This document shows positions 43,201 to 58,200 of a DNA stretch of 64,000 nucleotides, one piece after another. Position 1 is the first letter of the stretch. Each line of letters begins with the position of its first letter. The DNA is from Pomacea canaliculata (Eukaryota; Mollusca; Gastropoda; Architaenioglossa; Ampullariidae). The DNA is taken from assembly GCF_003073045.1 (NCBI RefSeq), contig NC_037590.1:1886016-1950015 (forward strand), in the 5' to 3' direction. The position numbers and the translations under genes were made by a program. The notes below the pieces were generated by a model that saw only the letters and a list, made by a program, of their open reading frames with translations, searched no databases and was not told the DNA's origin.

Positions 43201-46200
43201 TTGATGGATGCTCGTTTCCACTTAGTGGGAGCATCGCCACGGTAGGCCACAGTTTTAAACTTGCGTATGTTGCCCCGACGCATGACTACATCATCTGCTG
43301 CTGATGGCGACATCAAAACACTGTCATCTATCCCTCTCATTTGCCTGGAGGGGGTCTGCTGGTCCCACTTTGGAGAATGCTGGGAACACATTACCATTTA
43401 ATTCAACGCTAGAAATAAATACTAGATTTGAAAAAAATATTAAGGTAAAAACTATACTAAATGGTGTGCATTTTGAAAACAAAAATTAATTGTGACAAAA
43501 TGCATCTAATCTGCAAACTGCAAACAGCTGCAGGTTAAGCACTCATTTTGCACATGTAATTAATGTGAGGTGTAAAATCCCACTCAAACATAGGAAAGAG
43601 ATCCCATATCAGTCTAGTGCTGCATTTCTCAACCATTTACTTGTGACCCCCCCACCCCCAAGACAAAAAAAAAAAGATATGTCCATGCACCTATGTCCTA
43701 ACCCGCTTAGCTTATACAATATACAAGCTAATTTCACTAATACCAATATGAGAAACTTAAAACTGTTGTTTGCTAGGTTTTGTATTGCAATAAGATTTCA
43801 TAGAATAATTTTCTTTTTTTTTTTTTATCCCCCCACAAACTAATTTTATAGTCTTGAAACCACAACATTAAAGGTATAAAATATTTCTGAAATGTATTTA
43901 GGGAAACAAAAGTATCCTAATAAGCAGATGACATTAACAGACTCACTAATTTAAGAGATATTGTGTCTGATTAGATGATGGCATTGATAAAGTGTCGTAG
44001 CTTTTTCCTTCAGAAGTAATTATGTATATTAGGCCAGGAAGTGATCGGTTTTCAAATGGTATTTTTATAGAATCTGTTCTACATTTCACTGTTATATGAC
44101 TGTTAAAAGGCATCCAGCATTAATTTTTGGTATTTCTTTGTCCCTTAAATTTACAACTATTCTGATTTTGTCAACTTTGGACCTATCACTTTTTTAAAAA
44201 TCAACCTACATTCAAATCATTAAATGACGTGTGTTGTTAGTATAGTGAAACACATGCGATAAGTGAACTGCTACACTTTTAGCATGTCTGTGCTTCCAAC
44301 GTCTCTTTGTTTTACTCCATCTATCTCTCATAGGCTCCTATGATGTCCCTACAATTCAAAGTCTCTCTCATGGGTCCCTATAAAATGATGTCCCCACCTC
44401 TTTCTTTCCCTTACAGGTTCCTATGAAAGGATGTCAACACCAGTGACAAGAAAACAACTAGGCCAATATCTGCGACGTCCAAATCTCTGTTCTTGTATTT
44501 GGAACCACTGGTAACGAATCTTGGATAACGAAGCAAAATTAACAAACTTCATGTGTATAAAAAGGAGATTTGGAAACCATTTGGTTAGGATTGAATAATG
44601 TGGAATTTGAACAGCACACAAAAGAGGAAGCACAAGCCCACACACTAAAATACACATATACAGAAAACATGCAAAAGGTGTTTATATAACTTCCCAGCAA
44701 ACCCGAAAGAGCCTTGCTCAAGACAGGTGATGTCAACAAAACATGTCCAAGAACATGTGCCAACTCCCTGGGTGCATAAGTCTCAGGTTTTACTCAGAAA
44801 CCTTTGCACTTTTCTAGTCTTTCTGACTTAGCCTACAGCTGCATGTGCCTGTTAAGCATCACCAAGTTTGGGCCAGCATAGACACAACTACTATCATGTA
44901 GAAAATAAATGCAATAGGAAATGATTCAGAAACAGCACAATGATGTCCTATACTTAAGTTTTTGACATCTGACATTTCTCAGCCTTATTTGTCAATGAAC
45001 TTGCTTAGCCATGTTAAAGCCTGAAGTGCAGGTGGCTGACTTGCAAACTGACATTGGTCTCTATACTTAACTGCAGCAGGTTCTGAACAGGTAAACAGTG
45101 GCATTTTCAAAAATTTCTTTAGAACTTTTTTTTTTTATTCACTTTAAGTTTGAGGCATTAATTAGTGCTACACAGAAGGTCTTTAGAGTGCAACACACTT
45201 TTATATTCCACTGGTCTTTAACACTAAATTCTCAGCATGTGATTTAATTTATGCAGTACTCACCAGGTCTAACTTCAGCTGTGTGGGTGAACGAGATTGT
45301 TTTGTTGGACTTTCATTCAAATTCACACATAACGAATGCCGCCATTTAGCAACTGGTGGTGCTGGCACATCATCACACTGTCGTAGTTGAATCGGCCTGG
45401 TAAGACCCCAGTAAATCCGAAGAGGTCCTTGTACACACACCTCTCCACTGGGCAGCTGGGTGCAAACAGCAGTCACAATATGTCTGAATTCATGGCACAG
45501 TGTATAAAAGGAATAAAAGCATCAACAGTCTTATAAAAGTCACAGGTGGCAAATCCAAGGTGACAGTGATCACTCTGCTGCTTAAAGCTGCAATGTTTCT
45601 GAAGAACTTATCACAACCAAAAAGTGAGTTTGATGGCAGACTGCAATGAGCACTTGTACACTGTACACTTGCACAGCACAATGTCCGGATGTGTGCTAAC
45701 CAACTATGTGCTCCTCTACATTTGAAGAAATAAACTTTAGTTGATTCATGATGTTAATATAAGAGAGTAGAAAGTTTTATGATAAAGGGATGCACAGCCA
45801 TGCCACCATGGTTCATCATCCAGTCGGATCACAAAAACTGATGTTATTAAGAGGCAACAGCGCAAAAAACAACCAAAAACGTCATTACTAAAGCATATTT
45901 TCTGCCAGAAAAAAAAAAAGGAAAATAAATGAAAATCTGCAAATCTTGACATGATTTTTTTTTTAAATTACGTGGATTATGTGATTTTAGAAGGTCTGAC
46001 AAACTTCTTGAAAGAATAGTAATTATAAACAGGTGTGATTAAGTAAAGGTACAAGAGGCTGTAGGGATAATGAACTGTAAGTAGTTCAGCATATCTAGGA
46101 CACAAAAGGCAGAACCCAAACCTCTCTTGTGTTATCTTTCAAATAAATCAGTGTACCCATTCATGCTGGGCTAAGGAGAGTTTACAAGTCACAAATCACA

Positions 46201-49200
46201 GCCTCAAACCAACAACATCATTAAGATCATTAGCCATGAGGCTTAATCCCCTTCCCATGGTTATTATTAAATTTAATGTTCATTTTAAGTATGGCATCTC
46301 AATTTGAGAATGGACAGAATTTCAAAATACCTGTTTAACTATTATAACAATGTTACAAGTGCGCTCAACTTACATATCTAAAATAAAAAAAATATATATA
46401 ATGGCTTCTTATAGCACAGTTTTAAGCACACAGTGAGCTCAGTAGGCTTTACTACTTGCATAAAACACCTGACAAACTACATGCAGGGACAGGAAAGAGA
46501 AAGACATGGGTGGATAAATTCCATCAATTTACTAGTTACTTGAGGAATTACCAAAAGAGTTTTTTAATCCACATTTATTTAATGCCTGCAAAACTGCTGC
46601 TGAGTTAAAGACTAGGCAGAGCATTGCCAAATCTGTATCCAGAAAAAGAAAAGAGGCTATGAAGTCAGACAGGTGTTATAGAGAGATCTGCGCTGAGCGC
46701 TGCCAGGATGTCAGGAGCGCAGACAGGTCTGAACTATTGAGTGACATGGAGAAAAGGCACAAAGTGTTAGGTTTCACTTGTGGAAAGCGAAAGCATTTTA
46801 AAGTTTTAAAATTAGGACTTCCTTTATAATAAACCTGTGTGCTCTATCAAGGGAGCTTTGAATACACAAGACTGCTTGAAGACAAAGGAAAGTAATAAGT
46901 TATATGCCTTTACTGTGGCTTCACAATGACATTTAATGAACTCATACTTTGTAGTGGAAACAAATTTCGAAGGCTGAACTCCGAACTAGGTAGAAATTTG
47001 CAAAACTCATGTCTCAACAGCTTCAAACTTTCTTTTTTTTTTGGTTGTTGTTGTTTAAGATGATGTTACCCTGAATATATCAAAAATAACTTTTAGATTT
47101 GATTCCTGAAACTGTGTATTAATAAGTGTTTAAAAAAGTGCAGTCTATTATTAGGAAAGAACATAGAAAAATGGCATACCCTCTTGGTCTTACAGATATT
47201 GACCAGAAGAACATGATGAAACTCATCCTTTGTCTTACTAGCTTTGCATAATGATTATACATGAAAGTTCAGGGTTTTGGGTGTGGCCTCTGCCATACAT
47301 GTACTTTCAAAGTTCTAGCAAGATGTCTACGCACATTCTTTGCTAGCCTGTTTGTTCTGCTGCATCACTACAGTCAATGTATCACTGCTGTGTACTGTAG
47401 AAAAAGCAAAACAAAATGGACTTTTCAACAATGTCTTTTTTTTTCTTTAAGGGCCTTTATTCTAGTCTCAGCATCCTTGATTTGGCAAGATCTGTTCCAG
47501 GAACATGTCCTATTCGATAAAAAAATCCAAATTCAAGACATACAAAACACATGCACGAGACAATTTAAATGTGTAGATTGATAAATTTACTGCAAAGACA
47601 ACTGTTTCCTCACCTGTTCCACAGTCATCGGATGATGTATTTTGCCTTGGTTGCGGGCATTGAATTCTTCTACTTTCTTATACATGTCTCTCCTGGAACA
47701 AGCAGACCAAACAGGTCAACTTATTTCAAAACAAAACAAAATGAGCACCTTTCACTGATCAAGATTCTCCCCCCCTCCACACACCTCCTCCCTATATTCA
47801 TTTCTACTCACACTCCCATTTCCTCAGGGCAACCCTGACTTCTATCAACATATGCATGCATACGTACACATGAATGGGCGCACACACACACAGCCTGCAG
47901 CACTGACTGGTCAGACATGCGGCACCCTGCTGGCCAGCTTTGCACTTATTTGTGTGAAAAAGAAGCTGACTGAATGAAGATGAGTGAAGCAGAAAATAAA
48001 GATGTGATTGACTTCTCAAAAACATATGTGTGAAAGTGTAAAACCAATATCTTACATGCTGCTATAGTCAAACACTGACAGGTCAATAGAACAACAGGAA
48101 GCTACATGGGGGGAAACCTGCTGTCAGAATTGATTGTAAAGAAAGGCTGCCTCAGGAGGGGCGGTTTCCTTACACTTCTTACAGCAAACACCTTGCAGTT
48201 ACAAACCCTATCAGGCCTGGGGTGGCAGCCGCCAGGGCATTAGCTCTTGTAGAACACAGACCACACTTGTAGTAGTGCATGTGTGGTAATCGTTATCATT
48301 CTCTCAGCATATGAACTGGAAGACTGTAAGCTCTTCCTGCTCTTCAATCCACACACCCCACCTCTGGGCTGGACAGACTAGGCATTTAACTGCCACAAGA
48401 TATTACTTGATTCAATGCAACCACCAGTGACATAATATTCTTTGGCCTCTTGGTCTATTTTGGCAGATGTTTGCTATTTAACATGAAATTACCATGTCTT
48501 TTTTCTATTCACACATCTTGATCATGCAGAGAGTAATTTCCACATGTAGGAAACACAGAAAGAGCAAACGTTGATATTTTGTAGTACAGCAGTATCATTT
48601 TGAAATATATCATCTAACCATAGTAGATTAATATTTTAAAAACTTTTTAGAACCAAATTAAAAAAACCTAGCTAACAAGAATAATCAGCTGCACATAAAT
48701 TTTGATAATTATGTGTGCATGCATGTAAATGTGAGTATGCGTTATCACATGTCACATGTACAGCATGTCTATGCACATGGCAGTGTATATGTATGAATTC
48801 AAGAGCACACATGACTAACCAAATGAAGGCTGCATGTGTAGCCAGAAACCTGTCCTGCACACATAGGACCCATGCAACAGCATGTTACTGCTGTGATTAC
48901 GACCTGTTTATAAACATGCAAAAGCTGCTCTAAACTTCATGTCCCCTGACTTTGTGCACACCAGATGGGGCTTGGGGGGAAGATACACAGGTGTGAGTGT
49001 GGTTGCATGCCTCAGTGCACGCTGCCATGATCCACTGGCTGGCACAACATCTTCCCACACCCTCCCTGTCCCTCACCAGCGCTGCTGCTGTTGCACTTAG
49101 AAAATAACCACATTGTTGTTGCTAATAGCTTTAGCTATAATCAACCCCCCGTAGCCAGCTGTTAGGCTATAACTGTAGTTTTAGTGGTCATGCTCAAATA

Positions 49201-52200
49201 GTGAAGATGAAAAACCAGTCACAAGCGCATTGCTCGTTCAGCCATTTTTTTTTTTTGGAAGACAGTAGATCCAGTTGTTCCTCTCACCAACCAGATCCAG
49301 TTGTTCCCCTCACCCTCTACAACCAATAGACTAACACAACCATTCAGTTGTTCCTTCATCCAGCTGGCCATAAATACCCTCAGTTTCTTGACCTGACTTG
49401 AAACTATACCACTACAAAGCCACCAAATACTTGATTTGTCAAATAATGCTTCAAGTAATAATTCTCTCTTGCACTTATTTAAAACTTCGTTCGTAAGATT
49501 TGTCCAAAAATACTGCTGATTTAGTCGTCTGATCAATATGGTGATAAAAAACTTCAAAAAATGTTTTAAACATATAGATATATAGTTATAGATTGAATGT
49601 TCTTAAATTTTTTGGAAAAAAAGAGATGTTTTTAAACAGATGGGTTATGGGAGAGAGAGCAAATGGTCTTAAAAGTATAAGGCACTCACCAGTATGCCTG
49701 CGACCTTTTGTATTTCCTCATTACCATCGACAAGGACCCACTTCCTCCGGAAAAACTGTTTCTCTTATTCATTTTTGTTCCAAAATCTGCACTAGTGTAT
49801 CCTGAAGACTAATATCATAATCAGAATATTCCTGTTCAAGATCTTTGTAGACGATGTTACAATCAACCACTGTCTTGAGCTGTGCTCAACAGACGACCGC
49901 TCAAAGTTTATGCTGTGAACGGAACACAACTCTATGGGATACTCGAGTCATAGGACCCCTAACCTTTGGTGTGTCACAACTGTCGACTTCCTTCTTCAAG
50001 ATGTGTTACATCCTGTAGTAATGCGTTCCCTATATCTTGTAGGCCATGCCAATTAATTAGTTGTGTTTAAGTGCATATACTTCCAGGGGACATGCCAACA
50101 GGCGTATCTGCCTACAAACATCCTTGAACTAAGTCACAGTTCAGGGCAGGCCTGGTCAAATGATTAGAAGTCACAGTAATATTCCAAAAGAAACTCAGTT
50201 TAAAAAAAGGGAATAAACATTATGCCAATTTATGCTATGCTAGCTCTACTAGGGTAAAGTAAAAAAAAAAAACAAACCCAAAATTCATCTAAATATTTGT
50301 TTCTCTAGCTGGATTTTGTGTACTGTGGAAATTTCCAAAACAATTCCACTACTGCAAACAGTTTTTAGATAAGTTAAAGAAACAATCCTCCATACTTTGA
50401 TGTGATCAAATTTTGTGAAGAAACATTTAAACATTGCACAAATAATATAACATAATAACATGTTACATATACATCACTAAAGTTCAGCCCTGCTGCTAGA
50501 ATATTTTTGCCTTTAAGTATAAGCAGCTGTGTGGAAGAGTAAAACCTCACATATAGATTAAATGACCTTTTTCAGATGATATATTTAACAGTGGTATTGT
50601 AAAGCACTTGATGTGTGAGTATGCACATAACATCTGTAAAGGACTGTAATATCCACCACACAAGCCTTACTTCAAAGTTTAGAACTGCTGTAAGACAGCA
50701 TTTGGGATGCGGGAAACTTTGTGGAGTACAAGATCACTAATAGGTTTGTACAAACACAAGTATCACGCTAAACAAACAACAAAAATCGTGTGGCCTAAAG
50801 CTTCCTATGCTTGTTTCACACATTTCACTTGAGGAACAGTGTCTGAGGTATGGCTGATCAAATCTGACATAACATTCTGACTCCAGATTTTATTCCTATT
50901 TATTAAATCAGAAGGGACTAATTTGTTTTCTATCTAAAAAAATTCATCAATACTTACAATAAACATGTATGTGAAACTATTTCTCTCACATGTAAACTTC
51001 TTAACATTTTATAGCTCCATCAAAAATACCCACAGATAAAATGCATTTATTGTCTTTTTATTTCTTGTCCTGTCAGTTTTGTTAATATTTTTTAATGTAA
51101 AACTAGTCAAATCTATTTTAACTGCTTGGCTGCACAGCAAAACAAATCATCACAGAAAAATTGATTCAAGGAAAAAAAAAAATAAAAAGCAATTTGTAGC
51201 AAACTTTGGAAGCCATATTTCATAAGCACCTCAAGAGCTTAACGAGCAATGACTGTGCCACAACGGGCCAATAAAAGTCCTTCAAGCAATGAGCTGAACT
51301 CTAGGCATCTCACTTAATGCTCTTCCTCTTAACGTATTCTGACTACTAGCCTTTCTTTCATTGAGGATATGGACCTGTATATGTTAAACAATCCTTGTGG
51401 GCAACAGGGCAAATGTCAAGGCAATTGACAACTTATTTAAAGTAAGATGCTTCACAGTCTCAGAAATTTTGCCTATTCCTACAAATTGGAAGATGATTTC
51501 AACAGAAACTGACCTCTTCTGGCTGACTTATACATTATGTAAGTATCTCTACTTTTCCATAGTTTTTACAAGACAACATGGGCACAGTAGTGCTGGAAGG
51601 CCTATGTTATCACTATAAACAACTAGGCATACTTTATCTATTAAAGAAACTAGTATAGTGTTAGCACTTAAATTATTGTCTAGGAATCTATTTGTCTTTA
51701 TATACATGTACATCACTCACTTGCAAGAACATGTGCATGCACACAAAGTGAGCTCACATACAGGCATGGATGCACATATCAGCATCTATTATCTTATTTA
51801 AATACTTAATAGCTCCAACTAAAGCCTAGATGATAAACATTAAGGAAGTTACAAAGTTCCCTAAAGAAACAGTGCACACTAAATAATAAAACAGAAAATG
51901 CGAAAAACAGTGAGAGAATGTTTTAAACAGGAAATATTTACCATTTAACTAGTGCAAGTAACAAAATTCCTAACTGATATTATCAGTGAAGTGAAAAGTG
52001 AAGCATGAATAATTCTATATGCTACTTTCTAAAGCATTTTACACCAATACAGACTAAAAAGAGAATTTTTTTTAAACATTAAAAGTTATATTGCAATTCA
52101 AAAGTGTTCCATCATTTTCAGTCAAGTTTAACAAACGAAGAAGCCAAGGGTTCAGCTCTTATCTCCTCCCCATTCTCCCAAAACTCCTTTTAAAACAACA

Positions 52201-55200
52201 AATATGCGCAATGTACTGTTATTCTAACTGTTGTGTTAGCATGGAGTGACCAAAGGTCTTACGATAACTGATTATAATCTGAGCCAAGTGTGTTAAAGTT
52301 GCGATCAAAATCCTGTACAGGAAAAGAATTTATCTAGTTGTGCATAATGTAATTTTAAGAAGAGCATTTATGGAAAACACTTCCCTCTAACTTATTAATT
52401 GCAAACTACAACCATTTTTGTCAGCTTCAGAATAAATATGGTGCACTCCTGAAAATTTCTGACAATGTCGCCTACGGTTATGACAAGTGTTAAACTGGCA
52501 TCACATAAATAAAAAAATTGATAAACTTATGGCCAGAGTGTTAGACCCAAAACTAGCAATTTGGAGGAAATGGCGCCTTTCCTGTCTACAGCATAACTGT
52601 TGTACAGCATAACTTTTCTTCTTAAAATAAAACTTTGCAAGAATATTGTAGAAACAGCCTTATTGTAGCATTTCACTGTTGGATATGTAAAATGTTTTGT
52701 TTGTGTTGTCTAAACATACATGTGGATATTGTATCTGGTCTTAGCTAATGTTGCTTAATTAATGCTGATAGTATTTTGTAATCAGACCTGAGAACGACCT
52801 TGTGATGCTCAGTGATGTACATGTCACACAAAAGGTGAAAAACTAGCATAAAATATATGTTCTTCTCAACATTTTGTTGTCAGGTTTCTAAGTTGATCCG
52901 AAAACAACATAAGAAGATAGTCGGTCTGTACCTCCATCAGTAACTTAATCTGGCCACGTTTAAGCCTTCAGAGATAAGGTACACTCTTATAAATACAAGG
53001 ATACAGGTGTACCCAAACCTGGCGTGGTTAGCCCTCTTAACTATTAGCAAACACGAAACTGTTGGCAAGCTCAAGCGGCCTGTTAACCAAGTTTTGCTGG
53101 CCTTTTCGTGGTGTAGGCACAGTGGCAGGAACAAACACTTACCCTCCCACCCTCACTCATCATAACCTGTGAAAGGTGGGCACCCTCTTTATCAGGCATT
53201 GAGGCAGCAATTGATTGAACTTTGTTCGCCAGTCACTCTGGCCAAATTCAGAGGCCACCGAGCTTTTTCTTGCCTCGTCGCTAACCCACGATCATTTCCC
53301 ATTTTATATTTTACCTGCACACGGCTTTGAGGAGAAATGCTGTAACTACACGTAGAGCAGCTTACCACCATGCATGGGGTTACTGCAGTCTCGCCTGACA
53401 AACACCTCAGCGACAGATTACAGCACCTGTTGGAGAAACAAGGTGAGAGATGAAGCACGAAACACGCACTTACCCACTCATGGCTGGCGCTGTTGTATTT
53501 ACCTCTAGCTCCTTGCCGCACACAGGTTTACATTTGACCTCAAATGCCACCCCGGTAACTACTGCCATCTGGTGATCGAAGGGCACGAAATCAATGCAAG
53601 GGATGCAACCCATTGTACACAGCGGGCCAAGGGAAGCCACTCGTGTAGCAAGACCTCCACTGATTCGGCCTTATCGACTTTGAGATGAAGGCATTCGATC
53701 GCTCAACCATCAGAGGATGGAAAGAAATGTGAGTCTGAGTCAGCCCCGGAATGACTCCTTTATGCCGCACGGCAACGCTCTCGACCAGCTGGGTTTTTCT
53801 GAACTTTCTCACATCAGCGTTAGTCACTGCAGTTGACGACACTATACAAGATCTTCCGCGGACCGATGGTATAAGAGAAAACTGAAATAATTATCAGTAA
53901 ATAATAGCATCTCTCATAGTCTACACGTGCCTTTTGTTTTCATTCCACCTGCACCACTTTAATGGTGATGCAATTATGTAGGTGACGGAAAGCTGTGATA
54001 AAACAGCCGGACCTATACTTTAATGCAGTGAAAACAGAAGATAACGACTGCTTAAAAACAAAACAGAAAAACAAAACAAAACAAAAACAATGAACAACCT
54101 GTCAACGATTTCTGGTAGTCTTCAGAATCCATATACATCGGATCTTGTGGCGTTTTTTATTCTATGAATGCAAATTTTTAAAACAAATCTTCAATAACAG
54201 GCCTTGTCAATAATTTGGGTTATGTACAAAATATAAAACTTTACCTTGAACTTATACGTGGAAAATGGCCAGTTTATGAATTACAAATACCAAGAATATA
54301 AAAATGTTAAGCATAAAGAAGAAACTACATTCTTTCAATGACTCAAAAAAAAAAAAGTCTAAATATGTAACGGCAAACAGTTGTAGGCCAGTCGTCGCTC
54401 TGATCACCTCAGAAGAAGCGCAATTGCGCTAGAAAGTACGTAAGACGCCATACGAAGTGAGAAATGTTTACTTGTACACAGCCGTAATTAAAGAATATTA
54501 GTTGATAGTGCAGAGGTTCTACACAAGACCACTTCTTATGATGCACAATAAACTTAGAGCAGTAAGCTCCCTTCAGTCACAACCTGTCCTATCTCACTCG
54601 TTTGTCATCTGTTTTACATAAATCAACCGAATCAACATGGAACCATGAACATTAAATAATATTGAGAAGAAATGTAAAGCGATTAAAAAATGAAAAATCA
54701 TGTCAAGGCCAAACACCAAAATGCTTCCTGAATACCATTAGCATCGACAAGGATTTTAACCCTGACTTTGCTATTACTAGAACCAACAGTAGGAATTAGA
54801 GGGGACCAGCATCAAATAAAAATAGCCCAGCAATAAAATCCCCTCATTGTAACAACTAAAGTACGGATCATAAAGGTCCTGGGGTTTGTGTCCCGTCTCA
54901 AGGCACGAGATTTGTCGCTGAATGTGACAAATTCTTGGAGCTTTCAAGGGTTCTCCGGTTTTCACCAGGGGGGAGCATCTTATCAAATCAACCATTTGGC
55001 ATTCAGACGCAGGTTTCTGTAGTAAATCCCACAAAACGACTGTAAATAGCGATGACACTACTGGGCGATTTCACTTAGCAGTCATATAGCCATAGACCGA
55101 GTAGCAACTCGTCTTACGGACAGACAAACACAGACAGGCAGACTGCAACCTGATACTCACAGCTTTGGCGACGTGACCGTGTCGTTTGTTTTGGACGGTG

Positions 55201-58200
55201 ATGTAGGACACGACCTGTGCGCAGACTTGTCCGAGACTGGAAACTCATAGTTCGGTATGGCTGGCACCGACTTTCGCTGTCTCTGCAAGGGATTGGTTGC
55301 AATCCGTCTGTTGCTAAATATCTCTCGTTTGTACACTTCACTATCGTTATCGTATCCAAACTCCACGGGGCCATCCTTGCGAGCGAAGTTGGCAGGCGAA
55401 GACAAGTTGGCGCCATATCCCAGAATCGGAGGGCCAAAAAGTGCCTTGTAGCATGGGGTGTGACAGTACGGGTTTCCTTTGTGCTGCCAACAAATGAAAG
55501 CATGTTAGATTATTTACTAGAGCAGACTGCGAGCTACAACTGATGGACTACATACTTAGCCATGCAGTCAGCCCGCGGTTTGATTTACGTGTGGACTGCG
55601 TGCATGGCTGCATTTGTGTGCGTGCATTATTGATCACTATGCTCTTTTTTCACACCATCATTGCTTCGATCAGGCCATGTAATGCACAGAGCTCAAAGCA
55701 CAACGAGCTGAATGATTCAATATGACAAACAAGTTCAAAGCCATGAGATAATAATTAACATCTTCATAAAGTATTAAGTATTTACAAAATTCAAAGTACT
55801 GAACGCGCCAATACCGATACCACAGTGTGGTTTAGGTGATCCTGCATCCCGTACAGATTATAAAAACAAACAATAAAACTGCTGTCTTCACTTAGGTGGC
55901 TAAATGGTTATCTGTTACTTGTTTGTGATTTTCAGACAGACACATGGATGCAAGGTGCGCTGGGTCTGGATGTGCAAGCCGCAACTCTATGCGAAATGTA
56001 ACTAGAAGAGTTTAGACTGGACATTAGTAAGATGCATGATTTGTAACATGTAGCAGCGTTTATACACCTGCAATCTGATGTCTTCAACTTGTAGCTTCTT
56101 CTGTAAGGGCTGTATGAGGGGGCCAGCCACTCACTGTGTCAGGAGGTTAGTGATGAGAGTGTGTGGATACTACAATAATTGAGAAGCGCGCGTGTGCACG
56201 TGTGTGCGTGCTTGCGTGTCACAACATTTGTACACGCGCGCGTGTGTGCACGCTCGGGGGGTGAGAATTGAATTTTTGTTTGAATCGCTAAATTTGTATC
56301 CGCATAAGTAGCGTGAACTAAGAATTTCCAGGTCTGTTTGCTGCCAGTGCGTATTCTCAATGTTAATATAAATAAATAACAGATTTAACTATTACTGAAT
56401 ATTTATACAATGAATCGACGAACAAGCATCTCCTTGTTCAAGATTTGTTTTTCAAATCAACTACACTGTCCTTATTGTTCCAGAAAAAAATCCAGAAGAC
56501 ACATCGCAGTCCGGAGGTCACTGTTCACCCTGCGGTCTTTGTACCAGACGCACAAAACCGCTTTTGACTGCTACAAGTTTATGGAAACACCACCCCATCC
56601 TTATCGCTGAAGCTCTTTTATATTATCAGCTAATAGTCTGCAAAGTGTTGGGTGTATCATAAAAACTATAAAGACGCAACAGTAGCCCTTTTAAAAAAGT
56701 TTTAATGCAACCACAGAAGGGTTTAAATATCCGATGTTCCTCAAGTTTAATGTACAATGATAGCTCCAGAAAACTACTATTTTCTGACAGCTATTACGAC
56801 TTTTCTAGTAAGTCTGACATGTTAAAAAACCAAAGATTTTTTTCTTGAACCTTCTGGTCTTGCCAGGAAGATGTCGATCAGGGTTTTCTAATAAGGTCTG
56901 ATAAACCACAGCATAGACGCCTCCTAACCACGCCTCTAACAAAGGCATGTAGGTGGACATTTTTCTAGAAATCAACCAAACTTTTAAATTGTGTTTCCAT
57001 GCTTGATATCGTGCATATCTTGATATCGTGCATGCTTAATCACAGCGTGCTTGATGTTTGTGCGAGAGGAGTGACTGCGTTTTAAACATGTATGACACAG
57101 TAGGTTATGTGACAAATGTTTGGGTGACAGGAGAGATTGTGCTTTAAACCCGAATTCTCCAAACGACACACATGTTTAATACAATTATTATCAACATCAT
57201 CCCTGACATCGTCGTCGTCGACAGAGTTTATATTTTGTAAATCCTTTCAAAGCGTATCTGCTGACTGCGCGACACTCGCCATATTAACTTGCTCCACAAA
57301 TGTATCCAATGAGCAATTCAAAGTATGAATTAAATGTACCATCACTTTTAAACTATCAACGAGCAACAAGAATGTCGATTTTTTTAATCTGTCTGTGCAT
57401 ACAAATGGTAATAATAATGACAAGGGTTGCCGAGTCGAAGAATACACTGAAAGACAGGAGAGGCAGAGAAGGAAGGGGAAGAAAGAGTCAGACAGAATGT
57501 TCCATCAGTACTGTAGGTTTAGATACCAACATTTCAGGTCAAAACAAAATGCCTCTTTCTTGGCATTTTGCGCAAGAATGCGTGTACATACATGCGCGCG
57601 CTCAAGTGCCTAATAACGCATGCGCATGCATGATTTGTACATATCTGTATTCGCGTGTGTGACTGAGTGCAACAATATATATTTATATGTGCATTATACA
57701 TTTGTGTGTCTACGTCAGTGCGTTGGCGTGTATGCATACACATACTCGTGCAGTCTGAAATTCACATGTCAACAACAGCAGCTGCTATCTGTAAGCCTCG
57801 AGTCTTGGCACGAGATGGTCCTTGTTCAATATTGGAGTATACTTAGGTATGACTGTGTGGCAGTCTTCCAGTTTAAAAAAAAAAAAAAAAAACTAGCGCG
57901 CCCCAAGTGAGTTGTGGAATTGCCCAGGTAACTAATGCTTTCTGTACTTGGTCTCTCAACGTATGCCAAGGGCTTTCTGCTTCTTGCAGCCAGCATTCGC
58001 CCTCCGCCACAGGTCTGTCTTGTACTGTTACATGCAGCTCATTACCATCTCTACAGCGCATGTGACACAGACATTTCACTTACACACAGAAAAAGTAGGA
58101 AAAATAAAGTTCGAGAAACATCCAACCCCATACCTGTAGCACTAAGTTTTTTATATTCTGCGTGGCTAGCGGAGGCTTATGCGCTCGTAAACTACAACGA

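Noticed and set aside
43612-43860. Possible hAT MITE (tagtgctgcatttctcaacc)
   Set aside because: Only one end vaguely fits CAGTGGTTCTCAACC, with no matching far end or target duplication.
53591-53842. 83-codon minus ORF ([16 protein letters not shown]…) and a tRNA-like 'ggttgagcgatcgaatgcc' word
   Set aside because: Out of frame with the MGC exon it overlaps and without family support; no cloverleaf could be built, so not a tRNA. It might be a SINE piece, but no second copy was seen.
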